Assembly: GCF_013167895.1 (NCBI RefSeq)
Contig: NZ_BLWC01000001.1
Location: 3,782,001-3,846,000 of the forward strand
Length of the DNA: 64,000 bases
Source: Streptomyces fulvorobeus
Lineage (GTDB): Bacteria > Actinomycetota > Actinomycetes > Streptomycetales > Streptomycetaceae
Reading direction: 5' to 3'
Under the pieces are notes generated by a model. That model searched no databases and was not told where the DNA came from. It saw only the letters and a list, made by a program, of their open reading frames with translations. The position numbers and the translations under genes were made by a program. Shown piece after piece: positions 1-8,492 of the stretch (the first letter of the stretch is position 1; each line of letters begins with the position of its first letter).

Positions 1-57
1 GATCGGCTACTCTTCTTTGCGTTCATCCGTCCATCCGTCCGTCCAAGGAGCACTCAC

Positions 58-222
58 GTGGCTGCCACCGACGTCCGCCCGAAGATCACGCTGGCCTGCG
101 TGGAGTGCAAGGAGCGGAACTACATCACCAAGAAGAACCGGCGTAACAACCCGGACCGTCTTGAGATGAAGAAGCACTGCCCGCGCTGCAAGTCGCACAC
201 CGCGCACCGCGAAACCCGCTGA
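58..222 (+). CDS. rpmG: 50S ribosomal protein L33
   Basis: A 54-residue GTG-start protein with a good ribosome binding site (aaggag, about 10 bases upstream). It belongs to the large ribosomal subunit. Cys14/Cys17 and Cys41/Cys44 form two CxxC pairs, so this is the zinc-binding (C+) form of L33; many actinobacteria also carry a cysteine-free, Zur-regulated paralogue elsewhere. Length and sequence match the family well. It precedes the hadA-hadB genes, as is usual in actinobacteria, but a hairpin separates them. Confidence 0.95.
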   Translation: MAATDVRPKITLACVECKERNYITKKNRRNNPDRLEMKKHCPRCKSHTAHRETR

Positions 223-232
223 ACAGGCTCGT

Positions 233-266
233 ACACGAGGCCGTCCCCATTGGGGCGGCCTCGTGT
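233..266 (+). terminator. Hairpin terminator after rpmG
   Basis: An 11-bp perfect stem (acacgaggccg / cggcctcgtgt) with a short loop sits 10 bases after the rpmG stop. There is only a weak T stretch (tcgtttg) after it, as is common for Streptomyces terminators. Confidence 0.7.
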
Positions 267-324
267 CGTTTGCGAGGGCTGCACTCCGGCCCATTCGTCT
301 TTGACATCAGGAGGGAGCGAGGCC

Positions 325-779
325 ATGGCGCTCGACCAGTCCTTCGTGGGACGGACCTATCCGCCCACCCCGCCGTACGAGGTCGGCCGGGAGAAGATCC
401 GTGAGTTCGCCGAGGCGGTGGGTGACGCCAATCCCGCGTACACCGATCCGCGGGCGGCGGCCGCGCTCGGCCACGCCGATGTGATCGCCCCGCCGACGTT
501 CGTGTTCTCCCTCACGTTCAAGGCGGCGGGGATGTCGTGAGGGACCCGCAGCTGGGCCTGGACTACAGCCGCGTGGTGCACGGGGACCAGAAGTTCGCGT
601 ACGTGCGTCCGGTACGGGCGGGGGACCGGCTGACGGTCACCTCGACGATCGAGGGCATCAAGTCCCTCGCGGGCAACGACATCCTGGACATCCGCGGCGA
701 GGTCCACGACGAGGCCGGCGAGCACGTGGTGACCGCCTGGATGAAGCTGGTGGCCCGAGCCGCCGAGGAGGCGTCATGA
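325..779 (+). CDS. hadA: MaoC-like dehydratase subunit A (apparent -1 frameshift)
   Basis: Homologous to the MaoC/hydratase N-terminal-type proteins next to rpmG in actinobacteria, related to the HadA/HadC subunit of (3R)-hydroxyacyl-ACP dehydratase. The ATG at 325 follows an aggagg-type ribosome binding site. The reading frame runs 71 codons to a stop at 538-540, but the homology continues without a gap in the -1 frame from about 537 (D-P-Q-L-G-L-D-Y onward) to the stop at 777-779. One added base near 535-537 would give an intact protein of about 151 residues, the normal size. The end overlaps the hadB ATG (atga). Either a sequencing error or a real inactivating deletion; the uninterrupted second half favours error. 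Confidence 0.75.
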
Positions 780-1204
780 CGGCGAAGGTCTCTTACGGCT
801 CGGTCGAGGTCGGCACGGAACTGCCGGCCCAGTCCTTCCGAGTCACCCGGGCGACGCTGGTGCAGTACGCGGGTGCCTCCGGTGACTTCAACCCGATCCA
901 CTGGAACGAGAAGTTCGCGCGTGAGGTCGGGCTCCCGGATGTGATCGCGCACGGCATGTTCACCATGGCCGAGGCGATCCGCGTGGTCACGGACTGGGCC
1001 GGCGACCCCGGAGCGGTCGTGGAGTACGGGGTGCGCTTCACCAAGCCGGTCGTCGTCCCGAACGACGACAAGGGCGCGCTTGTCGAGGTCGTCGGCAAGG
1101 TGGCCGCGCTGCTCGACGACAACCTGGTGCGGGTGGACCTGACGGCCATGAGCGACGGCAAGAAGGTGCTGGGCATGTCCCGCGCCGTGGTCCGGCTCGC
1201 CTGA
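776..1204 (+). CDS. hadB: MaoC-like dehydratase subunit B
   Basis: A 142-residue hot-dog fold protein. The MaoC hydratase-2 motif is clear: A-G-A-S-G-D-F-N-P-I-H-W around residues 33-44, holding the catalytic Asp and His, followed by I-A-H-G-M-F about 15 residues later. It is the catalytic partner of the HadA-type subunit encoded just upstream, with which it overlaps by four bases, so the two are translationally coupled. The pair probably dehydrates a 3-hydroxyacyl thioester; the exact substrate in Streptomyces, which has no mycolic acids, cannot be told from sequence. Confidence 0.85.
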   Translation: MTAKVSYGSVEVGTELPAQSFRVTRATLVQYAGASGDFNPIHWNEKFAREVGLPDVIAHGMFTMAEAIRVVTDWAGDPGAVVEYGVRFTKPVVVPNDDKGALVEVVGKVAALLDDNLVRVDLTAMSDGKKVLGMSRAVVRLA

Positions 1205-1219
1205 TTCCGGTGACCGTGA

Positions 1220-1254
1220 GTAAGGGGCGTCTCTCCTGGAGGGGCGCCCCTTAC
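1220..1254 (+). terminator. Hairpin terminator after hadB
   Basis: A 10-bp perfect stem (gtaaggggcg / cgccccttac) begins 16 bases after the hadB stop. It closes the rpmG-hadAB block. Confidence 0.7.
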
Positions 1255-1265
1255 CGCGCAGTCTC

Positions 1266-1559
1266 GTGACGTCCAGCGTCCGCAGCGGCGAACAGGGCAT
1301 CGCCTCGGGGGCGGACAACGCGCTGCGGGAGGTCGGCGGCGCGCTCGGAGTCGCCGTGCCCGCCTCCGTCTTCGCCGCCCGGGGCGGGTACGAGTCGCCC
1401 CAGGCGTTCTCGGAGGGAACCGTTCCCGCCCTCCGGATCGGCGCCGGGGCCGTGGCGCTCGCCGCACTCGTCGCCCTGATGATCCCCGTCCGCCGCGCGG
1501 CCGAGGCCCCGGCCCCGGGCCCCGAGGCGGCCGGTGACCGCACGCCCGTCGCCGTCTGA
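1266..1559 (+). pseudogene. C-terminal fragment of an MFS (EmrB/QacA-type) exporter
   Basis: The roughly 97-residue frame resembles only the last part of a DHA2-family drug:H+ antiporter: the S-G-A-D-N-A-L-R-E-V-G-G-A-L-G stretch, the A-S-V-F-A segment, and one final hydrophobic helix (A-V-A-L-A-A-L-V-A-L-M-I), then a Pro/Ala-rich tail. The preceding dozen helices are absent; upstream lies the hadB terminator. There is no ribosome binding site or plausible start. It is best read as the leftover 3' end of a transporter gene lost by deletion. The murB start lies 29 bases downstream. Confidence 0.7.
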
Positions 1560-1587
1560 CCGGCCCTTCCCCCGTACTCTTGTCCCC

Positions 1588-2643
1588 GTGCAGGAACTCC
1601 ACGACGCCCCCCTCGCCCCCCTGACCACCTTCCGGCTCGGCGGACCCGCCACCCGCCTCCTCACCGCCACCACCGACGCCGAGGTGGTCGAAGCCGTCCG
1701 CGAGGCCGACGCCGCTGCCACCCCGCTCCTGGTGATCGGCGGCGGCTCCAACCTGGTCATCGGCGACAAGGGCTTCGAGGGCACCGCCCTGCGCGTCGCG
1801 ACGAAGGGCTTCGCCCTGTCCGGTACGACGCTGGAGCTGGCCGCGGGCGAGATCTGGACCGACGCCGTCGCCCGCACGGTCGAGGCGGGCCTCGCGGGCA
1901 TCGAGTGCCTCGCCGGAATCCCGGGCTCCGCCGGTGCCACGCCGATCCAGAACGTCGGCGCCTACGGCCAGGAGGTCTCCTCCACCATCTCGGAGGTCAT
2001 CGCCTACGACCGCCGCACCCGGGAGACGGTCACCCTGCCGGACGCCGAGTGCGCCTTCTCGTACCGTCACAGCCGCTTCAAGGCCGAACCCGACCGTTAC
2101 GTGGTGCTCCGCGTCCGCTTCGAGCTGGAGGACGCGGGCGGCCTCTCCGCCCCGCTCCGGTACGCCGAGACGGCACGGGCCATGGGCGTCGAACAGGGCG
2201 AGCGCGTTCCCGCGCAGGACGCCCGGGAAACGGTGCTCCGGCTCCGCGCGGGCAAGGGCATGGTCCTGGACTCCGAGGACCACGACACCTGGTCGGCCGG
2301 GTCCTTCTTCACCAACCCGGTCCTGGGCCCCGAGCAGTACGCGGCGTTCCTCGCCCGCGCCAAGGAGCGCCTGGGCGACGAGGTGGCACCGCCCGCCTTC
2401 CCAGCCCCGGACGGCGGCACCAAGACCTCCGCCGCCTGGCTGATCGACCGGGCCGGCTTCACCAAGGGGTACGGCACGGGCCCGGCCCGCATCTCCACCA
2501 AGCACACCCTCGCCCTCACCAACCGGGGTGACGCGACCACCGATGACCTCCTCGCCCTCGCCCGCGAGGTGGTCGCGGGCGTCCACGCGGCGTTCGGAGT
2601 CACGCTCGTCAACGAGCCCGTGACGGTCGGCGTCAGCCTGTAG
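1588..2643 (+). CDS. murB: UDP-N-acetylenolpyruvoylglucosamine reductase
   Basis: MurB (351 residues) reduces UDP-GlcNAc-enolpyruvate to UDP-MurNAc with NADPH and FAD, the second committed step of peptidoglycan precursor synthesis in the cytosol. The FAD-binding signature G-G-G-S-N is at residues 51-55. The G-I-P-G-S-A-G-A-T-P-I-Q-N-V-G-A-Y-G segment and the W-S-A-G-S-F-F-T-N-P motif with the catalytic Ser are present, as is the Y-R-H-S-R-F-K substrate motif (type I MurB). The GTG at 1588 is chosen because it gives the family N-terminus; the frame stays open upstream to 1534 but there it overlaps the transporter fragment. It faces the adenosine deaminase gene tail to tail. Confidence 0.95.
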   Translation: MQELHDAPLAPLTTFRLGGPATRLLTATTDAEVVEAVREADAAATPLLVIGGGSNLVIGDKGFEGTALRVATKGFALSGTTLELAAGEIWTDAVARTVEAGLAGIECLAGIPGSAGATPIQNVGAYGQEVSSTISEVIAYDRRTRETVTLPDAECAFSYRHSRFKAEPDRYVVLRVRFELEDAGGLSAPLRYAETARAMGVEQGERVPAQDARETVLRLRAGKGMVLDSEDHDTWSAGSFFTNPVLGPEQYAAFLARAKERLGDEVAPPAFPAPDGGTKTSAAWLIDRAGFTKGYGTGPARISTKHTLALTNRGDATTDDLLALAREVVAGVHAAFGVTLVNEPVTVGVSL

Positions 2644-2657
2644 GACGGCCCGCGGTA

Positions 2658-3668
2658 TCAGCCGAGCCAGCCGTCGATCCCGCCGAGCAGCTTCTCCCGT
2701 ACGTCCGCCGGGGCGGCCGAACCCCGTACGGACTGCCGCGCCAGCTCCGCCAGCTCCTCGTCGGTGAAGGCGTGGTGCCGGCGCACGAGGTCGTACTGGG
2801 CGGCCAGCCGGGAGCCGAAGAGCAGCGGGTCGTCCGCGCCGAGTGCCATCGGCACGCCCGCCTCGAAGAGGGTGCGGATGGGTACGTCGCCCGGTTTCTC
2901 GTAGACCCCGAGCGCCACGTTCGAGGCCGGGCAGACCTCGCAGGTCACCCCCGTCTCGGCCAGCTGGCGAAGCAGCCGCGGGTCCTCGGCCGCCCGCACG
3001 CCGTGCCCGATGCGGGAGGCGTCCAGGTCGTCCAGGCAGTCCCGCACGCTCGATGGCCCGGCGAGCTCGCCGCCGTGCGGGGCCGCGAGCAGCCCGCCCT
3101 CGCGGGCGATGGCGAAGGCCCGGTCGAAGTCGCGGGCCATCCCGCGGCGTTCGTCGTTGGAGAGCCCGAAGCCGACGACACCTTGGTCCGCGTACCGCAC
3201 GGCCAGCCGCGCCAGCGTCCGCGCGTCCAGCGGGTGCTTCATCCGGTTGGCCGCGATCACGACCCGGATTCCGAGCCCGGTGTCCCGGGCCGCCGAGTCC
3301 ACGGCATCCAGAATGATCTCGATCGCCGGAATCAGCCCGCCGAGGAGCGGGGCGTACGAGGTGGGGTCGACCTGGATCTCCAGCCACCCCGCGCCGTCCG
3401 CCACGTCCTCCTGGGCGGCCTCGCGCACGAGCCGCTGGATGTCCTCGGGCGAGCGCAGACAGGACCGGGCGATGTCGTAGAGGCGCTGGAAACGGAACCA
3501 GCCCCGTTCGTCCGTCGCGCGCAGACTCGGCGGCTCGCCACCGGTCAGCGCGTCCGGCAGGTGCACGCCGTACTTGTCGGCGAGTTCGAGCAGCGTCGTG
3601 GGCCGCATCGACCCGGTGAAATGCAGGTGCAGGTGGGCCTTGGGCAACAGCCGTACATCGCGCTCCAT
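2658..3668 (-). CDS. add: Adenosine deaminase family protein
   Basis: A 336-residue amidohydrolase of the adenosine/AMP deaminase family. It hydrolyses adenosine (or a related aminopurine) to inosine and ammonia. Zinc ligands are visible: H-L-H at residues 14-16, H-G-G-E in the middle (His ligand and catalytic Glu), I-G-H-G (catalytic His), and A-D-D-P near residue 280 (Asp ligand). The catalytic motif reads H-G-G-E where classic enzymes have H-A-G-E, a common variant in Streptomyces paralogues, so substrate range is uncertain. It lies downstream of the aminotransferase gene on the same strand, but a strong terminator separates them. Confidence 0.88.
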   Translation of the reverse strand: MERDVRLLPKAHLHLHFTGSMRPTTLLELADKYGVHLPDALTGGEPPSLRATDERGWFRFQRLYDIARSCLRSPEDIQRLVREAAQEDVADGAGWLEIQVDPTSYAPLLGGLIPAIEIILDAVDSAARDTGLGIRVVIAANRMKHPLDARTLARLAVRYADQGVVGFGLSNDERRGMARDFDRAFAIAREGGLLAAPHGGELAGPSSVRDCLDDLDASRIGHGVRAAEDPRLLRQLAETGVTCEVCPASNVALGVYEKPGDVPIRTLFEAGVPMALGADDPLLFGSRLAAQYDLVRRHHAFTDEELAELARQSVRGSAAPADVREKLLGGIDGWLG

Positions 3669-3736
3669 CCCAAGATCCTGCCGTACGGGCGGGTCCGAGC
3701 GGTAGCCGCTTTCCCCCTTGGGTCCGTCATCGAACA

Positions 3737-3770
3737 GAAAAACAGACCCCCGGACGGAACCGGGGGTCTG
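3737..3770 (-). terminator. Rho-independent terminator of aspC
   Basis: An 11-bp perfect stem (cagacccccgg / ccgggggtctg) around a six-base loop. Read on the minus strand it is followed by five T residues (3738-3742), a textbook intrinsic terminator 30 bases past the aminotransferase stop. Confidence 0.88.
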
Positions 3771-3799
3771 CCTGTTCGACGGGTGAGGCGGGGGAGCGG

Positions 3800-5026
3800 T
3801 CAGTCCTTCGCCTCGCCCAGCAGCTTCTGGAGCCGTGAGGCGCCCTCGGCGAGGTCCGCGTCACCGAGCGCGTACGACAGCCGCAGATAGCCCGGCGTAC
3901 CGAACGCCTCGCCGGGGACGACGGCGACCTCGGCCTCGTCCAGGATGAGCGCCGCGAGCTCGACCGAGGTGGCGGGACGCCTGCCCCGGATCTCCTTGCC
4001 GAGCAGCGCCTTCACCGAGGGGTAGACGTAGAACGCGCCCTCCGGCACCGGGCAGACGACACCCTCGATCTCGTTGAGCATCCGCACGATGGTCTGCCGG
4101 CGGCGGTCGAAGGCGGTACGCATCTCGGCGACCGCGTCCAGGTTCCCGGACACGGCGGCCAGCGCGGCGACCTGGGCCACGTTGGAGACGTTGGAGGTGG
4201 CGTGCGACTGGAGGTTGGTCGCGGCCTTCACCACGTCCCTGGGTCCGATGATCCACCCGACCCGCCAGCCGGTCATCGCGTACGTCTTGGCGACGCCGTT
4301 GACCACGACGCACTTGTCGCGCAGCTCGGGCAGGATCGCCGGGAGCGAGGTGAAGGCGGCGTCGCCGTAGACCAGGTGCTCGTAGATCTCGTCGGTCAGC
4401 ACCCACAGGCCGTGCTCGACGGCCCAGCGGCCGATCGCCTCGGCGTCGGCCTCGCTGTAGACGGCGCCGGTCGGGTTGGACGGCGAGACGAAGAGGACGA
4501 CCTTCGTACGTTCGGTGCGCGCCGCTTCGAGCTGCTCGACGGAGACCCGGTAGCCGGTGGTCTCGTCGGCCACCACCTCCACGGGGACACCGCCGGCGAG
4601 CCGGATGGACTCCGGGTAGGTGGTCCAGTACGGCGCCGGGACGATGACCTCGTCGCCCGGGTCCAGGATCGCGGCGAACGCCTGGTAGATGGCCTGCTTG
4701 CCGCCGTTGGTGACCAGGACCTGGGAGGCGTCGACCTCGTATCCGGAGTCGCGCAGCGTCTTCTCTGCGATGGCGGCCTTGAGCTCGGGGAGCCCGCCCG
4801 CCGGGGTGTAGCGGTGGTACTTCGGGTTGCGGCACGCCTCGACCGCGGCTTCGACGATGTAGTCGGGCGTCGGGAAGTCGGGTTCACCGGCGCCGAAGCC
4901 GATCACCGGACGGCCGGCGGCCTTCAGGGCCTTGGCCTTGGCGTCGACGGCGAGGGTCGCGGACTCGGAAATCGCACCGACGCGGGCGGAGACCCGACGT
5001 TCGGAGGGAGAAGTTGCAGCGCTCAT
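3800..5026 (-). CDS. aspC: Pyridoxal phosphate-dependent aspartate aminotransferase
   Basis: A 408-residue class I/II aminotransferase (subgroup I-gamma) that interconverts aspartate/oxaloacetate and glutamate/2-oxoglutarate. The PLP-binding Lys is in [13 protein letters not shown]. The S-P-S-N-P-T-G substrate motif and D-E-I-Y-E-H-L (PLP-pyridine Asp) are present, as is the R-L-S-Y Arg that binds the substrate carboxylate near the C-terminus. The start at 5026 (M-S-A-A-T-S) matches family length; the frame stays open further upstream but without homology. Located directly upstream of tRNA-Trp and secE, as in other Streptomyces, but on the opposite strand. Confidence 0.93.
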   Translation of the reverse strand: MSAATSPSERRVSARVGAISESATLAVDAKAKALKAAGRPVIGFGAGEPDFPTPDYIVEAAVEACRNPKYHRYTPAGGLPELKAAIAEKTLRDSGYEVDASQVLVTNGGKQAIYQAFAAILDPGDEVIVPAPYWTTYPESIRLAGGVPVEVVADETTGYRVSVEQLEAARTERTKVVLFVSPSNPTGAVYSEADAEAIGRWAVEHGLWVLTDEIYEHLVYGDAAFTSLPAILPELRDKCVVVNGVAKTYAMTGWRVGWIIGPRDVVKAATNLQSHATSNVSNVAQVAALAAVSGNLDAVAEMRTAFDRRRQTIVRMLNEIEGVVCPVPEGAFYVYPSVKALLGKEIRGRRPATSVELAALILDEAEVAVVPGEAFGTPGYLRLSYALGDADLAEGASRLQKLLGEAKD

Positions 5027-5127
5027 GGCGCCCATGGTCCCAGACCGGAAATGGCCTCGGTACACGGGTTTCAGGGACCGGACAGCCCTCGTGCGGCAGG
5101 CGGAGGGGAGCGGTCGGTCCCCGGCTG

Positions 5128-5157
5128 TTCGACGCGGAGGCCCTGAACACGTACACT
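5128..5157 (+). promoter_or_regulatory. Probable vegetative promoter for tRNA-Trp
   Basis: TTCGAC (5128-5133), an 18-base spacer and TACACT (5152-5157) resemble the principal sigma factor consensus TTGACN/TANNNT. It lies about 85 bases before the tRNA. Judged from sequence only. Confidence 0.45.
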
Positions 5158-5241
5158 CACCTGTCGTTGGCCTTCACCAGCCACACCGTTTTCGCACCCG
5201 CTCCATCGGGGAGGGATGCGGTAGGTTGGTGGAAACCACAA

Positions 5242-5314
5242 AGGGTCGTAGCTCAATTGGTAGAGCACTGGTCTCCAAAACCAGCGGTTGGGGGTTCAAG
5301 TCCCTCCGGCCCTG
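5242..5314 (+). tRNA. tRNA-Trp (anticodon CCA)
   Basis: A 73-base cloverleaf. The acceptor stem agggtcg pairs with cggccct (one G-U), with discriminator G at 5314. The anticodon stem ctggt/accag (from 5268) encloses loop ctccaaa, with anticodon CCA at 5275-5277. The T loop ttcaagt is standard. The 3' CCA is not encoded (gctac follows), so it must be added by nucleotidyltransferase. It sits between aspC and secE, its conserved position in Streptomyces, and may be co-transcribed with secE-nusG. Confidence 0.97.
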
Positions 5315-5420
5315 CTACACACGTCTTCGCCAGGATGTGTGCGCATGTACGTACTTCATTGCACAGTCGTGCGGCTCCCCCGGGCGCGGCACGGCCACGA
5401 CCCGGAATCAGGTGAGTAGC

Positions 5421-5705
5421 GTGACGGACGCCGTGGGCTCCATCGACATGCCTGATGCTGAGGATGAAGTCCCTGAGTCGAAGAAGGCTCGGAAGGGCGG
5501 TAAGCGCGGAAAGAAGGGCCCCCTGGGCCGTCTCGCGCTTTTCTACCGCCAGATCGTCGCCGAGTTGCGCAAGGTCGTCTGGCCGACCCGCAACCAGCTG
5601 ACGACGTACACATCCGTGGTGATCGTCTTCGTGGTCGTCATGATCGGTCTGGTTACCGTGATTGACTTCGGTTTCGCGCGGCTCATCAAGTACGTCTTCG
5701 GCTGA
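5421..5705 (+). CDS. secE: Preprotein translocase subunit SecE
   Basis: A 94-residue membrane protein that clamps SecY in the SecYEG channel. The charged N-terminal region (Lys/Gly-rich, residues 20-37) is followed by the conserved amphipathic segment with L-R-K-V-V-W-P-T-R and then one transmembrane helix (about residues 63-87). The GTG at 5421 is chosen because it follows aggtgag at 5410; the frame is open further upstream through the tRNA but without support. nusG follows after 73 bases, the near-universal secE-nusG pairing. Confidence 0.95.
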   Translation: MTDAVGSIDMPDAEDEVPESKKARKGGKRGKKGPLGRLALFYRQIVAELRKVVWPTRNQLTTYTSVVIVFVVVMIGLVTVIDFGFARLIKYVFG

Positions 5706-5778
5706 TCCCGCGGAGGGCGCCTCACCGGCGCCCCTTTCGCACGTTCCACCCATTTGTATCCAGGAAGAAGCAGCCATC

Positions 5779-6675
5779 GTGTCTGACCCGAACCTGAACG
5801 ACGCCGCCGAGCCTACGGTGGACGCCGTCGAGTCCGCCGAGGACGAGCTCGACATCGTTGAGGCTGCGGACTCCGTGGAGCCCGACCAGGCCGAAGCTGC
5901 CGACGAAGCCGCGGGTGAGCCCTCCGAGGAGGCCGCCGTGCACATCGAGTCCGACGCCGAAGAGCCGGCGGACGACGAGAGCGCCGCCGGCGAAGAAGCC
6001 GTCGAGGCCGCAGACGACGAGAGCGCCGACGAGGAAGAGGCCGAGCCGGCCGCCCCCGTCGACCCCGTCGCCGCCCTCCGCGAGGAGCTCCGCACCCTCC
6101 CCGGCGAGTGGTACGTCATCCACACGTACGCCGGTTACGAGAAGCGCGTGAAGGCCAACCTCGAACAGCGCGCGGTCTCGCTCAACGTCGAGGAGTTCGT
6201 CTACCAGGCGGAAGTCCCCGAGGAAGAGATCGTCCAGATCAAGAACGGCGAGCGCAAGAACGTCCGCCAGAACAAGCTCCCGGGTTACGTCCTGGTGCGC
6301 ATGGACCTGACGAACGAGTCCTGGGGCGTCGTCCGCAACACCCCCGGCGTCACCGGCTTCGTGGGCAACGCCTACGACCCGTACCCGCTGACCCTCGACG
6401 AGATCGTCAAGATGCTCGCCCCCGAGGCCGAGGAGAAGGCGGCCCGCGAGGCCGCCGAGGCCGAGGGCAAGCCGGCTCCGTCCCGCAAGGTCGAGGTCCA
6501 GGTGCTCGACTTCGAGGTGGGCGACTCGGTCACCGTCACGGACGGCCCGTTCGCGACGCTGCAGGCGACGATCAACGAGATCAACGCCGACTCGAAGAAG
6601 GTCAAGGGCCTCGTCGAGATCTTCGGTCGCGAGACCCCGGTCGAGCTCAGCTTCGACCAGATCCAGAAGAACTAG
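5779..6675 (+). CDS. nusG: Transcription termination/antitermination protein NusG
   Basis: A 298-residue GTG-start protein that binds the RNA polymerase clamp and modulates elongation, pausing and Rho-dependent termination. The NGN domain starts near residue 110 ([12 protein letters not shown]) and a KOW domain lies near residues 250-275 ([12 protein letters not shown]). The first 100 or so residues are an acidic, Glu/Ala/Asp-rich low-complexity extension typical of actinobacteria and absent from E. coli NusG (181 residues). The ribosome binding site is aggaag at 5762. A strong terminator follows. Confidence 0.95.
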   Translation: MSDPNLNDAAEPTVDAVESAEDELDIVEAADSVEPDQAEAADEAAGEPSEEAAVHIESDAEEPADDESAAGEEAVEAADDESADEEEAEPAAPVDPVAALREELRTLPGEWYVIHTYAGYEKRVKANLEQRAVSLNVEEFVYQAEVPEEEIVQIKNGERKNVRQNKLPGYVLVRMDLTNESWGVVRNTPGVTGFVGNAYDPYPLTLDEIVKMLAPEAEEKAAREAAEAEGKPAPSRKVEVQVLDFEVGDSVTVTDGPFATLQATINEINADSKKVKGLVEIFGRETPVELSFDQIQKN

Positions 6676-6707
6676 CAGCTTCCGCGGGTTTCTGGACATA
6701 TACCTAC

Positions 6708-6755
6708 CGAGCAGGTCGGACGGGCTTTGTTACCCGTCTGACCTGCTCGTTTTTG
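6708..6755 (+). terminator. Rho-independent terminator after nusG
   Basis: A long stem, cgagcaggtc pairing with gacctgctcg with an inner acggg/cccgt extension, followed by five T residues. One of the strongest intrinsic terminators in the window; it separates secE-nusG from rplK-rplA. Confidence 0.92.
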
Positions 6756-6780
6756 GTCGCGCAGCTATACCCGTTATCGT
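6753..6780 (+). promoter_or_regulatory. Possible rplK promoter
   Basis: TTGGTC (6753-6758), a 16-base spacer and TATCGT (6775-6780) overlap the end of the nusG terminator and lie about 70 bases before rplK. A fair match to the vegetative consensus, unproven. Confidence 0.35.
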
Positions 6781-6848
6781 TGCGCGGTATGCCTGCATCC
6801 GGATGACCGGATGCCGGGCGAAACTCTCACTAGGACCCGGAGAGAGCA

Positions 6849-7283
6849 ATGCCTCCCAAGAAGAAGAAGGTCACGGGGCTTATCAAGCTCCAGATCAACG
6901 CCGGTGCGGCCAACCCGGCTCCGCCGGTCGGCCCCGCACTGGGCCAGCACGGCGTGAACATCATGGAGTTCTGCAAGGCGTACAACGCCGCGACCGAGTC
7001 GCAGCGTGGCATGGTCGTGCCGGTGGAGATCACGGTCTACGACGACCGCTCCTTCACCTTCATCACGAAGACGCCGCCGGCCGCCAAGCTGATCCTCAAG
7101 GCCGCGGGTGTGGACAAGGGCTCCGGCGAGCCGCACAAGACCAAGGTCGCCAAGCTGACGGCTGCCCAGGTCCGCGAGATCGCCACGACGAAGCTCCCCG
7201 ACCTGAACGCCAACGACCTCGACGCCGCGTCGAAGATCATCGCTGGCACCGCCCGTTCCATGGGCATCACGGTCGAAGGCTGA
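6849..7283 (+). CDS. rplK: 50S ribosomal protein L11
   Basis: A 144-residue protein of the GTPase-associated centre that binds 23S rRNA and is needed for RelA activation. The N-terminal proline-rich switch [13 protein letters not shown] is at about residues 22-34, with N-I-M-E-F-C-K following. It has a good ggagag ribosome binding site. In Streptomyces L11 is also the target region of thiostrepton. It forms an operon with rplA, 81 bases downstream. Confidence 0.97.
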
Positions 7284-7364
7284 TCCAGCCCTTCCAGCCC
7301 CCAGTGGTAGGACCAAGCGCTGGTCCGCACCACGACTCCACACTCTGAAACCACAGGAGTAGAA

Positions 7365-8087
7365 GTGAAGCGCAGCAAGAACCTCCGCGCTGCGGACGCC
7401 AAGATCGACCGGGAGCGCGTCTACGCCCCGCTCGAAGCCGTCCGTATCGCCAAGGACACCGCCGCCACCAAGTTCGACGGCACCGTCGAGGTCGCGTTCT
7501 GCCTGGGTGTCGACCCTCGCAAGGCCGACCAGATGGTCCGTGGCACCGTGAACCTCCCGCACGGCACCGGCAAGACCGCCCGGGTCCTGGTCTTCGCGAC
7601 CGGTGACCGTGCTGCGGCCGCGGAAGCCGCGGGCGCCGACATCGTCGGCTCCGACGAGCTCATCGAAGAGGTGGCGAAGGGCCGTCTGGACTTCGACGCC
7701 GTCGTCGCCACTCCGGACCTCATGGGCAAGGTCGGCCGCCTGGGCCGCGTGCTCGGTCCGCGTGGTCTGATGCCGAACCCGAAGACCGGCACCGTCACCC
7801 CCGATGTCGTCAAGGCTGTCAACGACATCAAGGGCGGCAAGATCGAGTTCCGCGTCGACAAGCACTCGAACCTGCACTTCATCATCGGCAAGGTCTCCTT
7901 CGACGACACGAAGCTGGTCGAGAACTACGCCGCGGCGCTGGAGGAGATCCTCCGTCTGAAGCCGTCCGCGGCGAAGGGCCGCTTCATCAAGAAGGCGGTC
8001 ATGAGCACGACGATGGGTCCCGGCATCCCGCTGGACTCCAACCGCGTGCGCAACCTCCTCGTCGAGGAGGACCCGGCCTCCGTCTGA
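7365..8087 (+). CDS. rplA: 50S ribosomal protein L1
   Basis: A 240-residue GTG-start protein that forms the L1 stalk at the E site and, in many bacteria, represses its own operon by binding the mRNA leader. The L1 signature [15 protein letters not shown] is at about residues 126-140. Ribosome binding site aggag at 7353. A GC-rich hairpin ends the rplK-rplA unit. Confidence 0.97.
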   Translation: MKRSKNLRAADAKIDRERVYAPLEAVRIAKDTAATKFDGTVEVAFCLGVDPRKADQMVRGTVNLPHGTGKTARVLVFATGDRAAAAEAAGADIVGSDELIEEVAKGRLDFDAVVATPDLMGKVGRLGRVLGPRGLMPNPKTGTVTPDVVKAVNDIKGGKIEFRVDKHSNLHFIIGKVSFDDTKLVENYAAALEEILRLKPSAAKGRFIKKAVMSTTMGPGIPLDSNRVRNLLVEEDPASV

Positions 8088-8126
8088 GCACCCGTGCTCA
8101 CCCGGTAGCCGCGTCACGGCATCCGG

Positions 8127-8158
8127 CGGGCCCCGCACCTTCCCAGGTGCGGGGCCCG
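8127..8158 (+). terminator. Hairpin terminator after rplA
   Basis: A 13-bp perfect stem (cgggccccgcacc / ggtgcggggcccg) with a six-base loop, 39 bases after the rplA stop; no T tract. Confidence 0.75.
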
Positions 8159-8247
8159 TCCCGTACTCGGTGCAGACGCGTCCGAGGCCGTTCCGGTCCC
8201 TGACGCCCGCGTTCCAAACCTCCCGGACCGCTCGAACCGGGACGGAT

Positions 8248-8277
8248 TTGCTCCGCGTGCCCCGGGTCGCGTACTCT
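8248..8277 (+). promoter_or_regulatory. Probable rplJ promoter
   Basis: TTGCTC (8248-8253), an 18-base spacer and TACTCT (8272-8277). Transcription would start near 8284, immediately upstream of the L10-type leader, which supports the call. Confidence 0.5.
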
Positions 8278-8284
8278 CTCGAAG

Positions 8285-8444
8285 AAGCCAAAGACCGCTG
8301 GTCGTTGCTGTTCTCTCGCAAGAGGGGCCGGTGACCGAAGGATCCGTCTGGAACGGACGACCTGCGCAGGTGACTGTGGAAAGCTCCCGGACTTCGTGCG
8401 GTTGAGCTACGCCCTGGCACCTGTGCCGGGGCGTTTCGTTTTTT
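8285..8444 (+). promoter_or_regulatory. Ribosomal protein L10 leader (autoregulatory RNA)
   Basis: The roughly 160-base untranslated stretch before rplJ holds successive helices, the run ggatccgtctggaacggac with further pairing, and ends in a GC-rich hairpin plus T tract. Position and layout fit the L10-leader family, in which the L10(L12)4 complex binds a kink-turn-like element and represses rplJ-rplL. The family assignment is from position and architecture; a covariance-model search would settle it. Confidence 0.6.
8410..8444 (+). terminator. Hairpin with T tract at the end of the L10 leader
   Basis: The stem cgccctggcac / gtgccggggcg is followed by tttcgtttttt, 48 bases before the rplJ start. 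It has the form of an intrinsic terminator placed inside a leader, suggesting regulated premature termination. Confidence 0.65.
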
Positions 8445-8492
8445 CCGGTTCCTTCTGAGCGGTCCTCATCACCCGGAAGGAGGCCGACGCTC

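Noticed and set aside
301..306. Perfect TTGACA just before hadA as a -35 element
   Set aside because: A matching -10 would fall inside the hadA coding region; position is more consistent with chance next to the ribosome binding site.
563..1543. Long minus-strand open frame over hadA, hadB and the MFS fragment
   Set aside because: No ribosome binding site, Arg/Gly-rich composition and complete overlap with real genes; a product of high third-position GC on the opposite strand.
793..3387. 864-codon minus-strand open frame across hadB, murB and the deaminase gene
   Set aside because: It runs antisense to murB and out of frame through the deaminase; low-complexity Arg/Gly/Ala sequence with no domain.
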